DNA of 5,091 nt from Candidatus Dadabacteria bacterium. GTDB lineage: Bacteria > Desulfobacterota_D > UBA1144 > Nemesobacterales > UBA2774. Below are positions 1 through 5,082 of the stretch, piece after piece. Position 1 is the stretch's first letter. Each line of letters opens with the position of its first letter. A model generated the notes under the pieces. It was given only the letters and a program-made list of their open reading frames with translations. It was not told the origin of the DNA and did no database searches. The DNA lies in assembly GCA_020054175.1 (NCBI GenBank), contig JAGVLR010000030.1, positions 1 through 5,091 of the forward strand. The letters run 5' to 3'. Position numbers and translations under genes: made by a program.

Positions 1-735
1 GATGACCCCTCCGTTCCGTATATCCCAGAGAAGGGGCGCTGTGCCTGTTATGTCGAGGTCTATATCGGCGCCGGCGATCCTGAACTGGTCTATTTTGGTA
101 ATGTCGCCGTCGACCGTGCCCTTGAACGTGGATGTAAGGTCGGTCAGGTTCGGTAGCGTAATGCCTTTCAGCTTCATATTTTCGAGCGCAAGCCCCGTTA
201 TTTCGAACTCTATTTCGCCCTTGGCCGGGGACGCGATAACGAGATTGACCTTCCCGTCCATTACCCCGCCCAGGCTCAGGGACTTTTCGGCTTCATTGGA
301 AAAGAGGGACGGTACGGAGTTTATTCTCACGCTCTCGAGCGTGGCGTCGAGCTCACTCACGCGGCCTGTCGTTTTATTGATCCTGAGGCTCCCGCTTACC
401 TCCCCGCCCCAGAGCTTTGCGGTAAAAGGCACCTTTGGATTTTCGGAGAAAACCGAAAAAGGCGACGGGCTCAAGTCGAGGCTGTCGAGCTCAATAAAGA
501 GCGAGTCGGATCTGAAGAGCTTTACCCCCTCCATGTTTACCTTCAAAAGAGGGGAAACGCTTACGTTCTGGATGTCGGCCCTGTATGGGGTATTGCTTTC
601 TATCTCGGCGATGATGCGCTTCTTTATTATGTCTCCCGGAAACGTCATGAATAAAAAGAGCGTGAATACGACCAGAAAAAAGAGCGTATAGGATACGGGT
701 TTTATGTGTTTATATTTTTTCAGCTTTTCTTTCAT
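1..735 (-). CDS. gspN: Type II secretion system protein GspN, delta-type (partial, C-terminus beyond left edge)
   Basis: This is the first 245 codons of an open frame that runs off the left edge. The protein begins with a short Lys-rich cytoplasmic tail (MKEKLKKYKHIK), then one membrane segment at about residues 14-32, then FPGDIIKKRIIAEIE and a long beta-rich, probably periplasmic region. Repeated glycine-centred strands such as LGGVMDGKVNLVI (about 155-167) resemble the GspN/AsmA-like fold. Known: GspN is an accessory inner-membrane T2SS component, and the delta-type form follows GspL and GspM. Its start lies one base after the gspM stop, with an SD-like AGAGG nine bases upstream, so translational coupling is likely. 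The assignment rests on topology, fold pattern and gene order more than on a diagnostic motif; an AsmA-like protein of other function is the main alternative. The missing part is probably only the C-terminal portion. Confidence 0.78.
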   Translation of the reverse strand, partial: MKEKLKKYKHIKPVSYTLFFLVVFTLFLFMTFPGDIIKKRIIAEIESNTPYRADIQNVSVSPLLKVNMEGVKLFRSDSLFIELDSLDLSPSPFSVFSENPKVPFTAKLWGGEVSGSLRINKTTGRVSELDATLESVRINSVPSLFSNEAEKSLSLGGVMDGKVNLVIASPAKGEIEFEITGLALENMKLKGITLPNLTDLTSTFKGTVDGDITKIDQFRIAGADIDLDITGTAPLLWDIRNGGVI

Positions 736-736
736 C

Positions 737-1336
737 TCAGGTTACCTCTTTAAACCGGAACGTGGAGACCCTCAGCTTCACAGTCATGGAGTCGGACCTG
801 TCGAATTTCGTGCTCAGGTTAAGATTCGACACCTTAAGAAACGACGGCGCGTTTTGAATCTTGTACAAGATGTCTACAAGATCCTTGAGCGAGATGTTCT
901 TGAGCTCGACGTCTATGCTTCTTTCCTCGTAAAAATCTTCAGATGTCGATGTCCTTAAGTTGACGTCCCTGATGGAAAAATTCTTTCTGTCGAGATTCTC
1001 CGAAAGGAGTATCTGCTCGACGATCGATATCAGAGGCTCGTCCTCTTCTTTTATTTTGCTGGAAAGGACGGCGATTTTTTTCTGCGACTCCTCGTATTCG
1101 GTCTTCAGCTCCTGAACCTTCCCGAGCTCCGATTCAAGCTGTACTACTCTTTTCTCGAGCCTGTCCGTGCCGGAGGAAATCGAGTGAAAGACGAGATAAA
1201 GAATTAGGAGGACGAGACCCGAAACCCCGATTATGAGGGCCCTTCTGTCGCGCTCGGTCGAGGATATCCTCGTCAGTTTTTCACGAGCGGTGCCTATAGC
1301 CTTTCTTATGTTCCCGGTTAAAGAGCTTAATTCCAT
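737..1336 (-). CDS. gspM: Type II secretion system protein GspM-like
   Basis: This 199-residue bitopic membrane protein has a basic cytoplasmic N-terminus (about 1-32, ending ERDRR) and one hydrophobic segment at about 33-52 (ALIIGVSGLVLLILYLVF). A heptad-like charged coiled coil follows at about 55-98, then a small alpha/beta C-terminal domain (about 102-199) compatible with the ferredoxin-like periplasmic fold of GspM/PilO proteins. Known: GspM pairs with GspL in the T2SS inner-membrane platform. Sequence identity in this family is weak, so the name relies on topology, size and the position between gspL and gspN. The ATG is 2 bases after the gspL stop, with only a weak GTGAG SD 8 bases upstream, which suggests coupling to gspL. 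A PilO-like pilus protein is the alternative, but the following GspN-like gene favours GspM. Confidence 0.8.
   Translation of the reverse strand: MELSSLTGNIRKAIGTAREKLTRISSTERDRRALIIGVSGLVLLILYLVFHSISSGTDRLEKRVVQLESELGKVQELKTEYEESQKKIAVLSSKIKEEDEPLISIVEQILLSENLDRKNFSIRDVNLRTSTSEDFYEERSIDVELKNISLKDLVDILYKIQNAPSFLKVSNLNLSTKFDRSDSMTVKLRVSTFRFKEVT
745..749 (-). promoter_or_regulatory. Ribosome binding site of gspN
   Basis: AGAGG on the minus strand, inside the last codons of gspM, with a 9-base spacer to the ATG at 735-733. It supports this start, which immediately follows the gspM stop codon. Confidence 0.6.
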
Positions 1337-1338
1337 GA

Positions 1339-2847
1339 TTATGTCTCACGCTTTAAGACGAGCGATATTTCGAACTTCGTTTTCCCGTCCACAGCGTTCC
1401 CCGTCTGATTCCGGGTTACGGATTCGAATTTGCCGGACTTGGTGAGCGCCTCTTCTATCTCGGCCACTTCCTGGTACGAATCGCATATCCCCTGCACCTT
1501 TACGCCGTTATTTCCTTCAAACCTTACGTCGTTTACCCTGAGACCCATGCCGGGCGGGAGGCTGTCGGAAAGGCTTCTTAGAATTTCGAGCGGTGTGCTC
1601 GCCCCTTCGACGCCTTCTATCATGCTGAGCCTTTCCCTGACCTTGGCAACCTCGGACTGCATGTACTCGGCCGGCCGCGGGATTGTCTGAACGTTGGGGA
1701 ACGTTTCCCTGACCTCCTGGGCCACCCGCGCCTCGAGCACGCTTACCTGCCCTTTTAGCTCGTAGTACCTCGAAGTCATGTTGTATATGAGTAGGGCGAC
1801 GAGTATCACGAACAGGACGGCCGGAACCATGAACACTTTTCTGAGCTCCCGGTCGGCGCCCTGGTATTTAAACTGGTCTTTTCTGAAATTGAGATAGCCG
1901 CCTTTGTAAGAACTGCCGTAAAGCGCGAGCGCATAGGCCTTGGCGTAGGGGGGCGAGTTGTCGACGCCGAGGTCGGGTATGAAAAGCTTTTTCACTTCCC
2001 TTCCGAGCTCTTTTTTCAAGAGCTCCGTGAGCCCCTGAATACGCGACATCGACCCCGATACGAGTATCGTCTTAACCCTGTCCTTAGTCTCGCTCTCGAA
2101 AAACTGCACTGTCTTTTTAATCTCGTTTACAACGGGAGAAAGGGCTTCTTTCATAGCGGGGTTATCTGCGCTCTCCAGCCTGCCCTTCGAAAATCCGAAC
2201 TTGTCCTCTTCGCCTCCGGCGGCCGATTCCCCGAGATTTTCCATAAAGAGCCCGATCGCTCTCGTCGAAGATCTGCCGCGCTTGAACCCCGAATCGTCAA
2301 AGAGCGTAAAACTGATTTCTCTTTCCCCGATATCGACCAGAACGAGCGGCCTCTGTCCTTCGACTATGTCGCCCAGCGAGCCGAATGCGGCCGGGGTATA
2401 GGTCAGAATCTTGGGGTCTATCCCTTCGTCGTTCAGGTATCCGAGGATCCCCTCCACATCTTCCTTTTCGAAGACGCAGACGAGGGCCTCCCCGCCCGAG
2501 GCGTTCTTTATAAGATGGTACGTGTGTATTTTTTCCCGGGGCTCGAACGTCGAGATGTTTTCGAGCTCGAATTCGTAGACCTGGTCTATTTTCTTCGAGT
2601 CCGAAAAGGGAAATTTGATTATCCTTACAGATATCGGGTCGTCCGTTAAAGAAACCGCTACATCGCCCCTTGGAAGGGAGTACTCCCTGAATACACCGCC
2701 TATGGAGTTTTCCTCAGCCGCGGAATTGTTGGCGCCGATCTCGGCGCGTATGGTCTGAAGGAGCTGGACCTCCCTTAATCCTCTGTTAATTAAGGCAATC
2801 CTGACTTCCTTTTTCCCTATGTCTAGTCCTGCAAATCTTCCGTACAT
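1339..2847 (-). CDS. gspL: Type II secretion system protein GspL (PilM-like actin-fold domain fused to PilN-like membrane part)
   Basis: This 502-residue inner-membrane T2SS platform protein would link the cytoplasmic secretion ATPase GspE to GspM. The N-terminal half has the actin-like ATPase fold: phosphate-1 loop FAGLDIGKKEVRIAL (5-19), phosphate-2 loop LVLVDIGEREISF (168-180), and an adenosine-type motif ILVSGSMSRIQGL (271-283). Residues 318-326 (YLNFRKDQF) match the position of the conserved GspL/PilN motif before the membrane. The single transmembrane segment is about 339-357 (FMVPAVLFVILVALLIYNM), then a coiled coil (about 360-415) and a small alpha/beta periplasmic domain (about 425-500). 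Fusion of PilM-like and PilN-like parts in one chain distinguishes GspL from a split type IV pilus pair. The ATG is well placed because the phosphate-1 motif begins five residues later, but no good SD precedes it. It heads the gspLMN run behind its own candidate promoter. Confidence 0.88.
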   Translation of the reverse strand: MYGRFAGLDIGKKEVRIALINRGLREVQLLQTIRAEIGANNSAAEENSIGGVFREYSLPRGDVAVSLTDDPISVRIIKFPFSDSKKIDQVYEFELENISTFEPREKIHTYHLIKNASGGEALVCVFEKEDVEGILGYLNDEGIDPKILTYTPAAFGSLGDIVEGQRPLVLVDIGEREISFTLFDDSGFKRGRSSTRAIGLFMENLGESAAGGEEDKFGFSKGRLESADNPAMKEALSPVVNEIKKTVQFFESETKDRVKTILVSGSMSRIQGLTELLKKELGREVKKLFIPDLGVDNSPPYAKAYALALYGSSYKGGYLNFRKDQFKYQGADRELRKVFMVPAVLFVILVALLIYNMTSRYYELKGQVSVLEARVAQEVRETFPNVQTIPRPAEYMQSEVAKVRERLSMIEGVEGASTPLEILRSLSDSLPPGMGLRVNDVRFEGNNGVKVQGICDSYQEVAEIEEALTKSGKFESVTRNQTGNAVDGKTKFEISLVLKRET

Positions 2848-2849
2848 GT

Positions 2850-2866
2850 TTAAGTAAATTACTTAA
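2850..2866. repeat. 17-bp perfect palindrome before gspL (candidate operator)
   Basis: TTAAGTAA and its exact inverted copy TTACTTAA flank a single central A. The element ends 3 bases before the gspL ATG and lies just downstream of the start site predicted from the promoter at 2879-2907. This would suit a repressor site, or an mRNA hairpin over the ribosome-binding area, where no SD is visible. Function is inferred from symmetry and position only; AT-rich DNA can give palindromes by chance. Confidence 0.45.
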
Positions 2867-2873
2867 TCTACCG

Positions 2874-2887
2874 CTTTAAATTTAAAG
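2874..2887. repeat. 14-bp perfect palindrome overlapping the candidate -10 box
   Basis: CTTTAAATTTAAAG is its own reverse complement. It covers the predicted -10 hexamer (2879-2884) of the gspL promoter and is separated from the 17-bp palindrome by 7 bases. It may be part of an operator, or it may simply reflect the AT-rich core promoter. Confidence 0.35.
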
Positions 2888-2907
2888 TAAGGCCCTTTTA
2901 AAGTCAA
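2879..2907 (-). promoter_or_regulatory. Candidate sigma70-type promoter for gspLMN
   Basis: On the minus strand, TTGACT (2907-2902) matches the -35 consensus at five of six positions. A 17-base spacer leads to TAAATT (2884-2879), which matches the -10 consensus at four of six. The start site would fall near 2872, giving a leader of about 25 bases to the gspL ATG. It lies in the 67-base AT-rich gap between comF and gspL, the natural place for an operon promoter. A strand search by eye found no better candidate in the gap. Confidence 0.55.
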
Positions 2908-2914
2908 ATAAATT

Positions 2915-3643
2915 TTACGTCCACCTGGCCCTCGCCACGGTCAAAACGCTCACCCCGGAAGCGCCGGCCTTCAAAAGCACGCGTGCGCACTCGTCGGACG
3001 TCGAGCCCGTCGTGAAAACATCATCCGCGACGAGAACGGATTTCCCGGAAAATATTCTCGCGTCCGCCACCGAAAATGCCCCTTTCACGTTTCTCCGTCT
3101 TTCCGCCTCCTTTTCGATCTCGAACTGGGGCCTCGTGTCCTTTATCTTTCTGAGGCCGAAGAGATCGTGCCTGACGCCGATGCTCCTTGCGAGATTTATC
3201 GCCAGGACGGCCGACTGGTTGTATTCCCTCGACCGGAGTTTTTTAATGTGGATCGGAACGGGTACCACAACATCCAGCTTGCCCGCGTCGTAAGGCATGT
3301 TATCCGCCAGGAGCCCTGATAAAAATCCGCCGTGCCCAAGCTTTCCCCTGTATTTGAACTCGTAGATTATTTCTATAAGTTTACCGTCATATAGAGCTAC
3401 GGAGCGGGCTTTCGAAAAACTGAAGGATTCCGTAAGACACCTGCCGCATAGATGCCCCTCGCGCCCGCTGCCTTCGCCGTCCTCTCCATCCTTATAAAAC
3501 CCGAACGGAATCCCGCACAGGGCACACGAGGACAAATTCCCTATGAGAGCTATGCCGGAGTGGCATTCCCCGCAGAGCCTCTCTTTCTTGTCTACCGGGG
3601 AATCACACGCGGGGCATGTCTCCCGAAATATGAGGTCTAGCAT
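2915..3643 (-). CDS. comF: ComF family protein (double zinc-knuckle, phosphoribosyltransferase-like)
   Basis: This 242-residue cytoplasmic protein has a full ComF/GntX layout. The N-terminus has a CPAC/CGEC zinc site (Cys10, 13, 24, 27) and a second CALC/CGRC site (Cys40, 43, 66, 69). The type I phosphoribosyltransferase domain follows: YEFKYRG (94-100), VVPVPIH (126-132), RSREYNQS (137-144), RRNVKGAF (183-190) and the PRPP-binding loop VLVADDVFTTGST (203-215). Known: ComF is needed for DNA uptake in some competent bacteria, but the reaction of most homologues is unknown, so competence is not shown here. I chose the ATG at 3643 because AGGA lies 7 bases upstream and the Cys motif starts at residue 10. 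An in-frame TTG at 3700 would add 19 residues with no good SD. A Gly/Asp/Glu-rich insert (about 51-64) separates the second pair of CxxC motifs. The gene follows dnaN by 131 bases. Confidence 0.93.
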   Translation of the reverse strand: MLDLIFRETCPACDSPVDKKERLCGECHSGIALIGNLSSCALCGIPFGFYKDGEDGEGSGREGHLCGRCLTESFSFSKARSVALYDGKLIEIIYEFKYRGKLGHGGFLSGLLADNMPYDAGKLDVVVPVPIHIKKLRSREYNQSAVLAINLARSIGVRHDLFGLRKIKDTRPQFEIEKEAERRRNVKGAFSVADARIFSGKSVLVADDVFTTGSTSDECARVLLKAGASGVSVLTVARARWT

Positions 3644-3650
3644 TCGGACA

Positions 3651-3654
3651 TCCT
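3651..3654 (-). promoter_or_regulatory. Ribosome binding site deciding the comF start
   Basis: AGGA (in AGGATG) on the minus strand with a 7-base spacer to the ATG at 3643-3641. It favours this start over the in-frame TTG at 3700. Confidence 0.6.
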
Positions 3655-3774
3655 GAAGAAAAAGGATACAGCGGACCGGTGCCCGGCCAAGCGCCCGCAA
3701 AATTTTCCGCGTTCCCTAGTCACCAGGGGCAGGCTCTCAACATCCCCAGGGACCGGCCGTTGTCCGACCCTGTA

Positions 3775-4875
3775 TCAGACTCTCATGGGCATTATGACGG
3801 AGAGATATATCTCTTCGCCCTCCGGCCTCAACACCGCGGGGCTGAGCTCGTCTATGAGGCCCATCTGGACCTTTTCCTCGGATATGACCTCGAGGACGTC
3901 CATGAGGTACCTCGAATTGAATCCGAGCTCCATTGGATCGCCGGAATATTCGACCGCTATCTTCTCCTTCGCCTCTCCGACTTCGGGGGAGACAGAGATG
4001 AGCGTCATCCCGTCCTTGTTTATGACGAATTTCACGCTCCTGGTCTTCTCGGAAGATAGAATCGAAACGCGCTTGAGCGCACTCAGGAATTCCCCCTTTT
4101 TGAGCGTAAGCGTAGCCTTCGTCACCTCGGGCGTCACCTGCTTGTAATCGGGGAAATCCGCGTCTATGAGCCTCGCTATGAGGACTATATCCTCGCCCTC
4201 GGCCATGAAGAAGCTGTCTCCAACTCCTATTCTCACCTTATCCGTAAGTTTGAGCACCTTTCTGAGCTCGGCTACGCCCTTTTTCGGGACTACAAATCCC
4301 TTCTCGAATTTTACCCTGCTGTCTATGTTCTTTTCGACGAGAGAAAGCCTGTGTCCGTCGGTCGATACGAGCCGGAGGCTCTTGCTCCCGGCTTCTTCGA
4401 AGTATATGCCGGCCAGATTACGCCTTAGCTCGTCCGGAGAAACGGCGAATATAGTCTTCGAAACCATCTCTTCTAAAAGCGAGCTTTCGACGGAGAAGAG
4501 GTGGTCCGAGTGAAGCTCGGGGATTATAGGGAAATCATCGCTCGGAAGACCGGCTATCTTGAAGATCGCGGAAGAGGCGCTTATCTCTATCCAGTGGTTA
4601 CCTATCTCTTCGACCTCTATGTCTCCGCCTTCGAGCTCCTTTACGATCTCATAGAGCTTCCTTGCGGGCACGGCGAGTGAGCCTTCCCTTAAAACCTCGG
4701 CCGTCGACCAGGTACTCATCGTCGTTTCAAGGTCGGTCGCGGAAATCTCTATCCTGTTTTTCGCGACGTTCAGCAAAACGTGCGACAGCACAGGCATCGT
4801 GGCCCGTCGCTCGGAAATCCCCTGGACAAGGCCGAGCTTTACTGCGAAGTCTTCTACGCGGGTCTTGAATTTCAT
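3775..4875 (-). CDS. dnaN: DNA polymerase III beta subunit (sliding clamp)
   Basis: This 366-residue protein has the normal length and is complete. As a ring-shaped homodimer it tethers DNA polymerase III to DNA and recruits other replication and repair proteins. Three clamp domains are expected at about 1-120, 121-245 and 246-366. Family motifs seen are RATMPVLSHVLL (24-35), ATDLE (46-50), DDFPIIPE (113-120), STDGHRLSLVE (171-181), ARLIDADFPDY (234-244), GFNSRYLMDVL (318-328) and the C-terminal MPMRV (362-366), which forms part of the partner-binding cleft. The ATG is preceded by AGGAG with an 8-base spacer. Upstream lies the origin-like region, and the usual dnaA gene would be past the right edge. 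Downstream, comF replaces the often-seen recF. Transcription runs away from the origin, co-directional with the leftward fork. I saw no convincing promoter or terminator. Confidence 0.98.
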   Translation of the reverse strand: MKFKTRVEDFAVKLGLVQGISERRATMPVLSHVLLNVAKNRIEISATDLETTMSTWSTAEVLREGSLAVPARKLYEIVKELEGGDIEVEEIGNHWIEISASSAIFKIAGLPSDDFPIIPELHSDHLFSVESSLLEEMVSKTIFAVSPDELRRNLAGIYFEEAGSKSLRLVSTDGHRLSLVEKNIDSRVKFEKGFVVPKKGVAELRKVLKLTDKVRIGVGDSFFMAEGEDIVLIARLIDADFPDYKQVTPEVTKATLTLKKGEFLSALKRVSILSSEKTRSVKFVINKDGMTLISVSPEVGEAKEKIAVEYSGDPMELGFNSRYLMDVLEVISEEKVQMGLIDELSPAVLRPEGEEIYLSVIMPMRV

Positions 4876-4883
4876 AGTCTCTG

Positions 4884-4888
4884 CTCCT
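4884..4888 (-). promoter_or_regulatory. Ribosome binding site of dnaN
   Basis: AGGAG on the minus strand, 8 bases before the ATG at 4875-4873. It is the strongest SD in the window. Confidence 0.75.
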
Positions 4889-4889
4889 G

Positions 4890-4918
4890 CTATTTTTTAA
4901 CACATTACTATAATTTAA
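4890..4918. other. AT-rich segment, likely part of the DNA unwinding element
   Basis: Apart from three isolated G or C bases within the stretch (and the C at its left end) this segment is all A/T, including TATTTTTTAA and TATAATTTAATA. It continues directly from the triplet array toward the dnaN RBS. Easily melted DNA at this place fits an origin unwinding element, though AT-rich leaders are also common before genes. Confidence 0.55.
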
Positions 4919-4936
4919 TAGAAGTAGTAATAGTAG
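4919..4936 (+). other. DnaA-trio array (six triplets), candidate origin unwinding element
   Basis: The plus strand reads TAG AAG TAG TAA TAG TAG. Read 3' to 5' this is GAT GAT AAT GAT GAA GAT, which fits the repeated 3'-(G/A)A(T)-5' DnaA-trio on which a DnaA filament is loaded onto single-stranded DNA during origin opening (described in B. subtilis). One triplet, AAG, departs from the pattern, as one does in the B. subtilis array as I recall it. It is flanked by a GC cluster on the DnaA-box side and AT-rich DNA on the dnaN side, the expected order. Confidence 0.7.
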
Positions 4937-4940
4937 GCCC

Positions 4941-4957
4941 TGTGAGAATGTGAAAAT
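4941..4957 (-). promoter_or_regulatory. Two weak DnaA-box-like sequences next to the GC cluster
   Basis: The minus strand contains ATTTTCACA (4957-4949) and ATTCTCACA (4949-4941), repeated at an 8-base period and sharing one base. Both keep the CACA end of TTATCCACA but differ at three and four positions, so box identity is doubtful. Their place and orientation, directly before the GC cluster and triplet array, are those expected of the boxes that position DnaA for unwinding. Confidence 0.35.
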
Positions 4958-5022
4958 GTATCTCAACCGGCTCAACTTACAAGATTTTCGGTGTTTGTAA
5001 CCCTGTTGACTAAATGGACAGG

Positions 5023-5031
5023 TTATCAACA
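5023..5031 (+). promoter_or_regulatory. DnaA box (one mismatch)
   Basis: TTATCAACA differs from the consensus TTATCCACA at position 6. It begins exactly 10 bp before the next box in the same orientation, about one helical turn, which favours cooperative DnaA binding. Confidence 0.6.
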
Positions 5032-5032
5032 T

Positions 5033-5041
5033 TCATCCACA
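5033..5041 (+). promoter_or_regulatory. DnaA box (one mismatch)
   Basis: TCATCCACA differs from TTATCCACA at position 2 only. It is a direct repeat of the box at 5023 in phase on the helix. Confidence 0.6.
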
Positions 5042-5050
5042 GGAACGGGA

Positions 5051-5066
5051 CAAAAACCCAAAAACC
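5051..5066 (+). repeat. Tandem 8-bp repeat inside the origin
   Basis: CAAAAACC occurs twice head to tail between DnaA boxes. The second copy also forms a 13-bp palindrome with the following bases (AAAAAC, C, GTTTTT at 5060-5072). The A and T tracts are phased closely enough to suggest bent or flexible DNA; no specific binding protein can be named. Confidence 0.4.
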
Positions 5067-5070
5067 GTTT

Positions 5071-5079
5071 TTATCCACA
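5071..5079 (+). promoter_or_regulatory. DnaA box (perfect consensus)
   Basis: TTATCCACA, identical to the high-affinity consensus of DnaA binding sites, in the same orientation as the boxes at 5023 and 5033. Confidence 0.85.
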
Positions 5080-5082
5080 TTT

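Noticed and set aside
2..691. Long open frame on the plus strand opposite gspN (229 codons)
   Set aside because: It is the antisense shadow of the gspN frame, which has a sensible membrane segment, start and RBS coupled to gspM; the plus-strand product is Ser/Pro-rich with no family features.
3644..3700. N-terminal extension of ComF from an in-frame TTG at 3700
   Set aside because: No good SD precedes the TTG, the extra 19 residues do not resemble ComF, and the ATG at 3643 has AGGA at 7 bases.
3747..3772. Possible hairpin right after the dnaN stop (CAGGG pairing with CCCTG, plus an inner CGG/CCG) as a terminator
   Set aside because: The stem is short and bulged, and on the minus strand it is followed by GGGGATG rather than a T-run, so an intrinsic terminator is not supported.
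3785..4147. Plus-strand open frames opposite dnaN, including those at 3679-4059 and 4166-4513
   Set aside because: They are antisense to an unambiguous dnaN; Ser/Leu-rich products of this kind arise from antisense reading of GC-biased genes.
4957..4984. Possible dnaN promoter on the minus strand, TTGTAA with 16-base spacer to TACATT
   Set aside because: Both hexamers match consensus at only four of six positions and the location inside the origin linker gives no further support.
4992..5012. Further minus-strand DnaA-box-like 9-mers TTACAAACA (5000-4992) and TAGTCAACA (5012-5004)
   Set aside because: Each has two or three mismatches, including in the core, so they are not distinguishable from chance in AT-rich DNA.
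4727..5032. Open frame of 101 codons on the minus strand crossing the origin region and overlapping the start of dnaN
   Set aside because: It overlaps a certain dnaN in another frame, runs through the DnaA boxes and trio array, and shows no domain or sensible composition; it is a chance frame.
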